The notes under the pieces: generated by a model
Databases searched by the model: none
Seen by the model: only the letters and a program-made list of their open reading frames with translations
Told to the model about the DNA's origin: nothing
Made by a program: the position numbers and the translations under genes
In this document: piece by piece, positions 56,128-64,000 of the stretch
Numbering within the stretch: position 1 is the first letter of the stretch
Layout of the letters: every line of letters begins with the position of its first letter
Assembly (NCBI GenBank): GCA_963728145.1
Contig: CAVSJA010000007.1
Coordinates: forward strand, 496,001-560,000
DNA: 64,000 nucleotides
Source: CAVSJA01 sp963728145
GTDB taxonomy: Bacteria; Bacteroidota; Bacteroidia; Chitinophagales; Chitinophagaceae
Reading direction: 5' to 3'

Positions 56128-56682
56128 ATGAAAACAGAAACGTTAGCAAAAACAGCGACAAAATGGACACTTGATCCGGCGCACAGCGAGCTATTATTTA
56201 AAGTAAAACACCTGATGATAAGCACAGTCACAGGAAGATTCAGAAAGTTTGATATGACCATTGAAGTTGAGGGAGAAGATTTTACAAAAATTTTTGCAGG
56301 TAAGCTCACGGCCGATCTTAATTCCATTGACACTAATAATGAACCAAGAGATAACCACTTGCGTTCAGATGATTTTTTCAATGCGGAAAAATTCGGGGAG
56401 CTAGTTTTTGAAACCACACGATATGAAGGTGACAGTAGTGGAGGTAATTTATACGGCAACCTTACAATAAGAGATATTACAAAAGGTATTGTCCTGAAAG
56501 TTGACGCCGGCGGAGTTATGGTAGATCCATATGGCCAAACAAAAGCGGGGTTTACAGTAAACGGGAAAATCAGTCGTAAGGAGTTTGGATTGATCTGGAA
56601 TGGTGTTACGGAAGCTGGCGGACTTGTGGTAGGCGATGGGGTGAAAATACACGCGGAGATCCAACTTCTTAAGCAGGGATAA
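56128..56682 (+). CDS. YceI-family lipid-binding protein
   Basis: 184 residues with no signal peptide. The YceI lipocalin-like pattern is clear: WTLDPAHSELLFKVKHLMIS, LRSDDFFNAEKF, GNLTIRDITKGIVL and FGLIWNGVTEAGG. The family binds isoprenoid or hydrophobic molecules. Its link to the rest of the array is not evident. Confidence 0.93.
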   Translation: MKTETLAKTATKWTLDPAHSELLFKVKHLMISTVTGRFRKFDMTIEVEGEDFTKIFAGKLTADLNSIDTNNEPRDNHLRSDDFFNAEKFGELVFETTRYEGDSSGGNLYGNLTIRDITKGIVLKVDAGGVMVDPYGQTKAGFTVNGKISRKEFGLIWNGVTEAGGLVVGDGVKIHAEIQLLKQG

Positions 56683-56725
56683 TTTCTATAGACTCCCCTA
56701 ATTCTGTTGCATTAAACCTATCGGA

Positions 56726-57298
56726 GTGGAAAACAAAGGATTGCTTTTAATTCCTGACATAAGTGGCTTTACAAAGCTGGTTAACGATACTGAGCTCACG
56801 CACAGCCGACTTATCATTCAGGGGTTGTTAGAAACACTCATAGATTCAAATCAGATGGAGCTTGAAATTTCCGAGGTGGAAGGCGACGCTATTTTATTTT
56901 ATAAATTCGGAGATGTTCCAGATTTAAGGATAATCTACAGGCAGGTAGAAATAATGTATTTCAATTTCCGCAAACATTTAAAGGAGGGGGTAACTCGTTG
57001 TGGTTGTAAATGCAACGCCTGCATATCAGCCATTGGCCTGTCTTTAAAAGTGATCACCCATTATGGAGAATTCATGGGCTATAAAGTGAAAAATTTTAAT
57101 AAGCTAATTGGCAAGGATATTATTGTTGCTCACCAATTGTTGAAAAATGATATCCCTCTGCATGAGTATTGGCTCATTACCAAAAGTCTATTAAAAGATA
57201 ATTTACCCGATGATTTCACGGAATGGATGAAGTGGAGTAATAGCGTTAAACAAACAGAAGAAGGACAGATAGATTTTCTCTATACCCAATTTAAATAA
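56726..57298 (+). CDS. DUF2652 cyclase-like protein
   Basis: 190 residues, GTG start at 56726. DUF2652 is distantly related to class III nucleotidyl cyclases: LLIPDISGFTKLV and EVEGDAILFYKFG occupy the positions of the metal-binding motifs. Cyclase activity is unproven for the family. It is the last gene of the divergent array. Confidence 0.85.
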   Translation: MENKGLLLIPDISGFTKLVNDTELTHSRLIIQGLLETLIDSNQMELEISEVEGDAILFYKFGDVPDLRIIYRQVEIMYFNFRKHLKEGVTRCGCKCNACISAIGLSLKVITHYGEFMGYKVKNFNKLIGKDIIVAHQLLKNDIPLHEYWLITKSLLKDNLPDDFTEWMKWSNSVKQTEEGQIDFLYTQFK

Positions 57299-57444
57299 CA
57301 CGTTTTGCTTCCCCTAAACCGTTTGCCCTGCCTGTGATTAAAATTGTGTTGTTCGTTAGGTCCATGCATCAGACTTTATAATTTTCCCTTCGATAATAAC
57401 CTTCGAAAGTCTTTATTTGATTTGAAATCATTCTAACAGCTGCT

Positions 57445-57717
57445 TTAATTATGGCTTATAATCATCAGCCTTCTTCCACAAATCCTAATTGAACAAAAGA
57501 ACTTGGGTAATGGCACCTTCTTTGGTTTTAGTAAACCTGAGCGGGTAATTTTTGATTCATTAAAAAATTCCAATTCGGACTTCTGCTCAAAAGTAATTTC
57601 TGCTCCATTCCATACTTCAATCAGAACCAGATGGTTATTCTTGGTTATTATCTTTATATACTCGTCCTTTCCTGGTTCAAATTGAAACCTATAGTACCCT
57701 TGCCCCAGTATTGCCAA
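57445..57717 (-). pseudogene. Remnant of a secreted serine-hydrolase-type C-terminal domain
   Basis: The frame encodes YYRFQFEPGKDEYIKIITKN and then a part that matches the beta-rich C-terminal domain seen in beta-lactamase-like hydrolases (compare the end of the gene at 61836). A shift near 57540 would restore a KEGAITQVLLFN-type ending. No N-terminal catalytic part is present. Likely a broken gene fragment. Confidence 0.4.
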
Positions 57718-57744
57718 ACCGATGTTGTGCGTTCGTACTTTTAG

Positions 57745-58845
57745 TTAATATTTTCGTTCAAAAGACTTGCCAGTGAAACGATACACACCATTGGGACCTC
57801 CGCCAAACCACAATTCACCTGATTTGCTTTTGTAAATAATCCAAATAAAGTCACCATCGAGACCATCCTTTTTGGTAAAATTTTTCACGGAATTGCCATC
57901 ATATCTCCATACACCAGATTCTACAGTCCCAAACCAAATATTCCCTGAAGCATCCTCTCCAATGGAAAAAACTCTGTCCAGGGAATTACCTTTGGTGTCT
58001 TCTTTTCTTAATTGGTGTTGTTTTGTAAAATGGAGGAATTCTTTACCATCATATTTTAATACTCCGATGCCCCCAATTGCACTGCCACCACTATTATTTC
58101 CAAACCATAGATTACCTTTGCTATCTTCCATTATGGATCGAATATGCAAAAATTCGGTTGTGTCATTTAATCCTAATGAGTCATTATTAAACATTTTAAA
58201 TTGCTTACCATCATACCCAATCAATACTCTATAAGTTCCAAACCAAACCATTCCATTTTTACTTTTTACAAAAGGTGTTGAAATTGAATAGCTGTTTTCC
58301 TCTCCTGGTTTTGGTTTTATTGGGAAGGTGCGGTAATAAAGGTTTTTTCCGTCATATTGATACACTCCCGGATCCCCTTCAAGTTTATTGTAACCAACAG
58401 TTTCATCGCCTTTAAACCAAAGGTCACTACCAGTTAATTTCCACGCGTTTTTTGAATTATAATTTCTGTCTTTGTATACAGTCATTTTTTGACCATCATA
58501 AATACTTAGTCCCTGGCCACATTCAAACCAGATTATGCCATTATTATCTTCATAAATGCTCCTTACCTGGTTGTTACTTAGTCCGTTTTCTGTTGTGAAA
58601 TATTGGAGCTCCTCATTATGAAGCAAACACACTCCTTCATTGTGACTACCAAACCAAATATTTCCCTTACTATCTTCTAAAATTGAACGAACCCCTGTTG
58701 TGTATTTCAACCTTATGCTGTCATCTTTAGAATGAAGTATCTGATTTTCCTTATTTGATTGACTTTGACTATTGCAGGAGATTGTTACAGCCATCAAAAA
58801 TGTCCAGCAAAGGATAAAAATGTTTTGATTTTCCAATTTCACTTT
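57745..58845 (-). CDS. Two-component-regulator-propeller lipoprotein
   Basis: Start set at ATG 58845 (MKVKLENQNIFILC); 10 extra residues are possible from 58875. A lipoprotein leader ends VTISC. The remainder is built of regulator-propeller repeats with the hallmarks SxxEDxxGNIWFG and VxxYDGKxxxxFT. There is no Y_Y_Y domain or kinase, so it is a stand-alone propeller. Such lipoproteins may sense ligands or act with a separate kinase. Confidence 0.85.
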   Translation of the reverse strand, partial: KVKLENQNIFILCWTFLMAVTISCNSQSQSNKENQILHSKDDSIRLKYTTGVRSILEDSKGNIWFGSHNEGVCLLHNEELQYFTTENGLSNNQVRSIYEDNNGIIWFECGQGLSIYDGQKMTVYKDRNYNSKNAWKLTGSDLWFKGDETVGYNKLEGDPGVYQYDGKNLYYRTFPIKPKPGEENSYSISTPFVKSKNGMVWFGTYRVLIGYDGKQFKMFNNDSLGLNDTTEFLHIRSIMEDSKGNLWFGNNSGGSAIGGIGVLKYDGKEFLHFTKQHQLRKEDTKGNSLDRVFSIGEDASGNIWFGTVESGVWRYDGNSVKNFTKKDGLDGDFIWIIYKSKSGELWFGGGPNGVYRFTGKSFERKY

Positions 58846-59022
58846 CATTGTAAGGGTGTTTTGTATGACGCGCAACGGTCATGGCTTACCTGGTTATTGT
58901 TAATCCGTTTGTTATTTTTTTACTTTCAAAAGCTCAGATAAAAAATCCATCTGGTAAGAATGTCGGCCCGAAAAATGTATCGCCTGAAGCACAATTCCAT
59001 ATTAAAATGGTTGGCTATTACT

Positions 59023-60057
59023 TTATTTCTGACTCTCTTTATCTTTAAAGTCCGTGATGGTCTTTCCATCATAACGATACACTCCATCAGATTTACCAAA
59101 CCAAATACTTCCATCGTTAGCTGCAAAAAGCGCCATGAAAAAAATAGCTGGTGGCCCTGAGTTAATTTCTGTTACAGTGGGCATTTTATTGTACAAGGAC
59201 TTTGCATCATAACGTGAAAGTGCCCAGATCCCTCCGCCAGGATTTACTTCACCAGTAGTCCAGATATTTCCTTTTTTATCTTCGATTACAGCATAAACAC
59301 CTCTCTGCGATACCTTAGTAAAGACACTGCCGTCATAGCGCCAAAGACCGTTGGCACGCCCACCATTGACACCAAACCAAATATTGCCTTTTTTATCTTC
59401 GGTTATACCCCAAACATTGTAAAAGGCTTCACCGTCTTTGTTTCTGAAAACCGTAAATGTTTTTCCATCATAATAACAGGCCTCTCGCCTTGTGCCAATC
59501 CATAATTTCCCTGTTTTGTCTTCAATGATTGTAGTAATATTATTGGGAAATCCTTCTTTAGTTGTAAAATTTCGGAAAGATTTCCCATCGTAACGGCCTC
59601 CTCCGAACCAGATATTCCCGGCTTTATCTTCATAAAGATGAGTAGCGCCATAATTACTGGCAAGCCCCTGCTTAGTTGTAAAATGTTGAAAGTTTGTTTG
59701 CCCTGAAGGCAGGAGATAAACACCCGAATCCCTGGAAGCGAACCAAAGATTTCCTTTTCGATCTTCCAAAACATCCCAGAAGCTGGGCGAACTTATTTTA
59801 CTTGTTAGATTGGTAAAAGATGTTCCATCGTATCGAAACACGCCTAAGAAAGATGAAATCAAAATGTCTCCGTTTCTGGCTTGCTTTATATTCCGAACCT
59901 GACTCATAGGCACCCTGGAGGTAGCCAATTCTTTAAGTTGAGATTCGGAGAGGCCATTGGACTTGAGATTATCGTGTGGTGGGTTTGTTTGGTTTTGTCC
60001 GCAGGAGCTGTGAAAAACAAACACCAGTAACAAAGTACATACGTGTGCGTATTTCAT
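59023..60057 (-). CDS. Two-component-regulator-propeller lipoprotein
   Basis: 344 residues. Leader MKYAHVCTLLLVFVF then SSC as lipobox. The mature part has about seven propeller repeats (GNLWFASRDSGVYLL; GNIWFGGGRYDGKSF; GKLWIGTRREACYYDGKTF; GNIWTTGEVNPGG). It is a close paralogue of the next gene (61118-60069) and was probably formed by tandem duplication. No kinase domain is attached. Confidence 0.88.
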   Translation of the reverse strand: MKYAHVCTLLLVFVFHSSCGQNQTNPPHDNLKSNGLSESQLKELATSRVPMSQVRNIKQARNGDILISSFLGVFRYDGTSFTNLTSKISSPSFWDVLEDRKGNLWFASRDSGVYLLPSGQTNFQHFTTKQGLASNYGATHLYEDKAGNIWFGGGRYDGKSFRNFTTKEGFPNNITTIIEDKTGKLWIGTRREACYYDGKTFTVFRNKDGEAFYNVWGITEDKKGNIWFGVNGGRANGLWRYDGSVFTKVSQRGVYAVIEDKKGNIWTTGEVNPGGGIWALSRYDAKSLYNKMPTVTEINSGPPAIFFMALFAANDGSIWFGKSDGVYRYDGKTITDFKDKESQK

Positions 60058-60068
60058 AATTTAACTAT

Positions 60069-61118
60069 TTAATGACCCTCTTTACTTTTAAAGTGCGTGA
60101 TGGTCTTTCCATCATAACGATGCACTCCACTCTCAGGGCCTGCAGCTCCAAACCAAATACTCCCATCGTTAGCTTCCAGTATCCCCAAAAACTCCATTCT
60201 TCCTCCTGACTTAATTTCTGTTACAGTGGGCATTTTATTGTACAAGGACTTTGCATCATAACGTGAAAGTGCCCAGACCTGCGGATTCACTTCACCAGTA
60301 GTCCAGATGTTTCCTTTTTTATCTTCGATTATTGCATAAGCCCCCCTCTGCGATACCTTAGTAAAGGTTCTGCCGTCATAGCGCCAAAGACCATACCAGG
60401 AAGGGTCATAGCCATTGACACCAAACCAAATATTGCCTTTTTTATCTTCGATTATCGACCAAACGTTGTTGAAAGTTTTGCCATTATGGGTTAAAGTGGT
60501 AAATGTTTTTCCATCATAAAAACAGGCATCGCCTCTTGTGCCAAACCATAATTTCCCGGTTTTGTCTTCCATGATAGAATTAATATCGTTATTAGGAAGT
60601 CCGTCTTTCGTTGTAAAATTTCGAAAAGATTTTCCATCGTAACAGCTTGCTCCACCTACAGTGGCGAACCAAATATTACCGGCTTTATCTTCATAAATTT
60701 TTTTAACCCCATTACTGGGAAGCCCATCCTTTGTTGTAAAATTCTGAAAGGATTTCCCATTGTAATAATAGACACCCGAAAGTAGGGAAGCGAACCAAAG
60801 ATTTCCTTTTCGATCTTCCAGAACATCCCAGAAGCTGGCGAAGCGGGGCGAAATTATTTTACCTGTTAGATTGGTAAAAGATGTTCCGTCGTATCGAAAC
60901 ACGGCTAACCAAGAAGCAATCAAAATGTCTCCGTTCCTGGCTTTCCTTACATGCCGAACCATACCCACAGGCACCCCCTTGGTGGTGGCCGCCTCTTTAA
61001 GTTGAGACTCGGTGTATCCTTGTCTAGTATTATCTTGTGGTGAGTTTGTTTGGTTTTGTCCACAGGAGGTGTGAAAAACAAACATCAAGAACAAAGTATG
61101 TAAGTGTATGTATTTCAT
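60069..61118 (-). CDS. Two-component-regulator-propeller lipoprotein
   Basis: 349 residues. Leader MKYIHLHTLFLMFVF then TSC as lipobox. Propeller repeats and overall order match the 59023-60057 gene, with long identical stretches (RYDAKSLYNKMPTVTEI). The gap between the paralogues is 11 bases. Tandem duplication is evident. Confidence 0.88.
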   Translation of the reverse strand: MKYIHLHTLFLMFVFHTSCGQNQTNSPQDNTRQGYTESQLKEAATTKGVPVGMVRHVRKARNGDILIASWLAVFRYDGTSFTNLTGKIISPRFASFWDVLEDRKGNLWFASLLSGVYYYNGKSFQNFTTKDGLPSNGVKKIYEDKAGNIWFATVGGASCYDGKSFRNFTTKDGLPNNDINSIMEDKTGKLWFGTRGDACFYDGKTFTTLTHNGKTFNNVWSIIEDKKGNIWFGVNGYDPSWYGLWRYDGRTFTKVSQRGAYAIIEDKKGNIWTTGEVNPQVWALSRYDAKSLYNKMPTVTEIKSGGRMEFLGILEANDGSIWFGAAGPESGVHRYDGKTITHFKSKEGH

Positions 61119-61130
61119 AATTTCTTTTCA

Positions 61131-61820
61131 TTACTTAAGATTTAAATTAATACTTCCACAATGAATTTCTTTATCGCTTGATTTACTTTTACTATTTGAT
61201 CCATCAACTTTAATTCTATAAAAAAGATCTTGCCCTTTTAAGCTAAGTCCTGTTCGCATGGTACCATGTGCTCCATCAATCAAGCAAAGAATTACGACAT
61301 AAAAACCACCCGATTCTTTTGGATTAATCGTTCTTTTCAACGAAGACGGTTTATGAATACTATAATCTAAAAAAGATTCTAAATTGGTCAGGCCATAATT
61401 AAACAAGTTTTCTTTATCACGTGTCATTGCGTCGGGAGGAACCAATATTTTAAAGTATTTACCAGGTAAAGACGGAACCTCATATGAATCTAGAGGAAAG
61501 TCGATCTTCAATTCAATAGGATTATCCGTTTCATTGATTATCCGGGTCCAAAAAACAACATAACCATATACTTCGCCATTAGGGTCAGTGTATTTTGTTC
61601 CACCTCTTGGGAAGCCGTTTTGTATTATCAGCCTCGCACCAGTAGAGTCAGTATACTCATACTTAGTGTGATATGTTTCATTAGATCCGGGGGAAGGGAC
61701 TGTGTCCTTGGTTTCGAGATTGCTATTTTCTTGTGGGACGTCTCGATTGATTTGTCCTCCACAGGATGTGTGAAAAACAAGTATCAGGAACGAGGTGTAA
61801 ATGTGTGCGTATCTTATCAC
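61131..61820 (-). CDS. Lipoprotein sharing the propeller genes' leader
   Basis: 229 residues. Leader MIRYAHIYTSFLILVF then TSC, closely similar to the two propeller lipoproteins next to it. The mature part is different: a beta-rich domain with INETDNPIELKIDFPLDSYE and a C-terminal sheet. No family recognised. It lies 12 bases upstream of the second propeller gene on the same strand. Confidence 0.7.
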   Translation of the reverse strand: MIRYAHIYTSFLILVFHTSCGGQINRDVPQENSNLETKDTVPSPGSNETYHTKYEYTDSTGARLIIQNGFPRGGTKYTDPNGEVYGYVVFWTRIINETDNPIELKIDFPLDSYEVPSLPGKYFKILVPPDAMTRDKENLFNYGLTNLESFLDYSIHKPSSLKRTINPKESGGFYVVILCLIDGAHGTMRTGLSLKGQDLFYRIKVDGSNSKSKSSDKEIHCGSINLNLK

Positions 61821-61835
61821 AGTATATATTTTCTA

Positions 61836-63557
61836 TTAATTGATCCGCTTGCCGGGCATCTCTTGCCCATTCTGGAAAAGTATCAGCTTTTCCGGACTGC
61901 CCTGCTCATTTTTCACGAATAAGATTCTGTCATCAACTGCCTTCATGAAAAATTTGGTTGCTGATTCCGCGTATAATTCATGGCGGGGTTGATCGGTAGC
62001 TTGTGCATACAACCTCCCTTCCTCTTTGGTTATCGAAATCACGAAAGAAGGTCTCAACTGGTATTTGCCAACATAGGTATCCAGTATCTTGTCCTCCACT
62101 ATTGCTTCTTTGGGATCGGGAACTTTTTCTCCCAACTCATTTAATTTTCTGATGGCATTCATACTAAAAGGGTCCAGCTCGAGCGATTTTTTATAATCCA
62201 GAATGGCCTTTGCCTTTTCACCATTCAGCATGTAGGCTTCTCCCCGGCTATCCCAGGCATTGGCCGACCGGGGGAACTGTATTACATTAATATTCATCAG
62301 CGCAATAGCTTCTTTGATTTTACCGACACCCATCAAATTATATCCCATTTGATTGATCTCCTGCTCATTGACGTTATAAGCAGGCTGCTTTTTAATCTTC
62401 TCATACTGGTTCAGTGCGTCTGCCAAAGAATTATTCTGAATGGCATAACCAAGAACATATGCAACGGAGATTTTAGGCAGGTCAAAGGGTTGGTTATACA
62501 ATATCTTTATGATATTAGTTTGTATCGTACTTAAATTACTGCCTCCGGTATTATCGAGTAATACCACCAGTTGTTTGTTTGTTGGAATCCGGATCAGCGA
62601 ACTATTGAAGCCATTGATAGCACCCTGGTGTGCCATCACTTCAACGGAATCTCTCAATCGACCAGCCTGAATTTTGCCGACCCCCCAGCCGTAGGCATAA
62701 CCGTTTTTGAAAGGTGTAAACAGGATGGCTTTCGAGGAGGCAGACAGAAGCTTATCGGTGTACAAGGCCTGATCCCAAAGTTCCAGGTCTTCAACAGTTG
62801 AATACAGGGCACCGGCGGCATAAGGAATAGACATATCCATGTAGGCGGCATTATCATAAATTAAATTCCATCGCTGGTAGCCGGAGGCCCGCTTGGATAA
62901 GACTTTGAAGGATAAATCATAGCCGGTATTATGCATCTGTAGGGGTGTAAAAATGTTCTCCTGCAAAACTTTTTCATAGGTTTTACCGGTAACTTTTTCG
63001 ATAATAGTTCCAAGTAATATATAACCTGAATTACTGTAAGCATAAGCAGAGCCTGGTTCAAACGTAAGGGGAAGCTCTGAAAATTTTTTAATGAGGTCGG
63101 CAGGCTTGTATCGATTGCGCTCAAACGTTCTGTAGTCAGGAAGGTCGGAATAGTTGGGAATGCCAGAGGTATGGGTAAGCAGATGGTGAAGGGTAATTTT
63201 ATCGCCCGTCGCTTTGGGGTAATCGGCCAGGTAGTCGGTAATTTTCCCATCCAGCCTGAGTTTGCCTTGTTCTACCAGCTGCATGATCAGCATAGCCGTA
63301 AACTGCTTGGTGAGTGAAGCCAGCCGAAATTTGTGGTCGGGCTCATTGGGAATGTTCCATTCCATATTTGCCAGGCCGTAACCTTTCTTAAAGACCAGCT
63401 TTCCATTATCTGTCACCAGCACCGTTCCGTTGAACTGACCATTGTCTACGTACCTGCGCATGAGCTCATCAATTTGTTTGGCTTTGTCCTGGGCAGATGC
63501 CATAGAGGTGAAAGCAATCATAACCAGACCAAATAAAACGTTTCCTTTATTTTTCAT
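61836..63557 (-). CDS. Secreted beta-lactamase-like serine hydrolase with TPR-like tail
   Basis: 573 residues with a signal peptide (cleavage near ASAQ). The serine-hydrolase domain has SxxK as SLTKQF, YSN as AYSNSG and an HQGAING motif. It is followed by TPR-like helices (AWDSRGEAYMLNGEKAKAIL) and a beta-rich C-terminal domain. It is probably periplasmic or cell-surface and acts on a peptide or ester. Confidence 0.92.
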   Translation of the reverse strand: MKNKGNVLFGLVMIAFTSMASAQDKAKQIDELMRRYVDNGQFNGTVLVTDNGKLVFKKGYGLANMEWNIPNEPDHKFRLASLTKQFTAMLIMQLVEQGKLRLDGKITDYLADYPKATGDKITLHHLLTHTSGIPNYSDLPDYRTFERNRYKPADLIKKFSELPLTFEPGSAYAYSNSGYILLGTIIEKVTGKTYEKVLQENIFTPLQMHNTGYDLSFKVLSKRASGYQRWNLIYDNAAYMDMSIPYAAGALYSTVEDLELWDQALYTDKLLSASSKAILFTPFKNGYAYGWGVGKIQAGRLRDSVEVMAHQGAINGFNSSLIRIPTNKQLVVLLDNTGGSNLSTIQTNIIKILYNQPFDLPKISVAYVLGYAIQNNSLADALNQYEKIKKQPAYNVNEQEINQMGYNLMGVGKIKEAIALMNINVIQFPRSANAWDSRGEAYMLNGEKAKAILDYKKSLELDPFSMNAIRKLNELGEKVPDPKEAIVEDKILDTYVGKYQLRPSFVISITKEEGRLYAQATDQPRHELYAESATKFFMKAVDDRILFVKNEQGSPEKLILFQNGQEMPGKRIN

Positions 63558-63661
63558 ATCCTGTTGACGTTTGATTCAGCGAATCTACTTTGATATCTTT
63601 CGGCTCGAGAGATTTGGATTGTAAATAAAAATGTAACCTTTGTAAATAAATCGTGACTAGT

Positions 63662-64000
63662 ATGCCTGATAGCCGAAATCTCCTCTCCGGGAAACGCAAG
63701 TACCTGTTCGGATTGATATTACTCTTGTTTATCTCTGTAATCTGCTGTGGCTTTCAGTATGACAGGCAGTGACGATTTTGATATCGCCAGGAGGGAAGTT
63801 TTACTCCGCAGGATCGGACATGAAATACTCTTGCAGTCGGGGGATAGTACATCACGGGTACTTCCAGTAAAAAAGATCGCCGAAAATGAATACCAGATCA
63901 GGTTTGAGAACGATCTTACTTTTCAACCAGACTCCCTCGTCAATACTACTCAGCGTTTGTTGGCCAAAGACCCGCTGGCACGTGATTATGTTGTTAACGT
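63662..64000 (+). pseudogene. Start of a probable membrane sensor histidine kinase, frameshifted and cut by the window end
   Basis: ATG 63662 encodes a basic start and one membrane helix (KRKYLFGLILLLFISVICC). One extra T near 63758 breaks the frame. Reading on in the next frame gives SDDFDIARREVLLRRIGHEI, as in the periplasmic part of Chitinophagaceae sensor kinases as I remember them. No kinase domain is within the window. Confidence 0.55.

Overview
The window looks like chromosomal DNA from a Bacteroidota bacterium, most likely of the family Chitinophagaceae. The basis is a SusC/SusD pair, AraC-type regulators fused to membrane segments, stand-alone regulator-propeller lipoproteins, DUF892/DUF72/LigD stress genes, many secreted serine and alpha/beta hydrolases, near-absence of Shine-Dalgarno sequences and moderate-to-low GC. 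This placement is inferred from gene families, not from an rRNA or marker-gene match.

Layout. (1) 1-8037 (+): a tight run of eight reading frames. The last four encode leaderless peptidoglycan-hydrolase-like proteins (M15, P5-type lysozyme-like fused to a His/Cys domain, M15 plus lysozyme-like, M23). They share an N-terminal NRFxEIQ-like block followed by a lysine run. This looks like the cargo or puncturing module of an unrecognised delivery or lysis system and is the most interesting part of the window. (2) 8102-9600 (-): a GH43 lipoprotein and a DUF3592 membrane protein. (3) 10183-15682 (+): a SusC/SusD/lipoprotein locus broken by about eleven single-base frameshifts and no nonsense substitutions that I could find. 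(4) 16135-23436: a stress and DNA-repair group (DUF892, SDR, Zn-alcohol dehydrogenase, DUF72, LigD without its phosphoesterase domain, Xth). (5) 23606-31245 (-): small enzymes and regulators (RibD-like reductase, two SRPBCC proteins, membrane AraC, serine hydrolase, DUF1801, alpha/beta hydrolase, VOC, ArsR). (6) 32442-40360: a roughly 7.8-kb segment bounded by direct repeats that contain a tRNA-3'-end-like sequence. It carries Crp/Fnr, cyclase-family, AraC and three hydrolase genes and ends at an ohr gene cut off after about 22 codons. (7) 40483-44154 (+): AraC, two SDRs and a membrane class III nucleotidyl cyclase. (8) 44233-48458 (-): a sigma-54-type response regulator and its TPR histidine kinase. 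(9) 48718-57298 (+): a divergent array of mostly exported hydrolases, a cupin, an outer-membrane channel, YceI and DUF2652. It could be a catabolic operon controlled by that two-component pair. (10) 57445-63557 (-): three regulator-propeller lipoproteins, a fourth lipoprotein with the same leader, and a penicillin-binding-type serine hydrolase. (11) 63662-64000 (+): the start of a probable sensor kinase.

Two cross-cutting points. First, single-base insertions split genes in at least seven places across the window, while most long genes are intact. An insertion-biased sequencing or assembly error should be excluded before calling these pseudogenes. Second, short GC-rich palindromes recur between genes and also lie in frame inside at least one or two coding regions.
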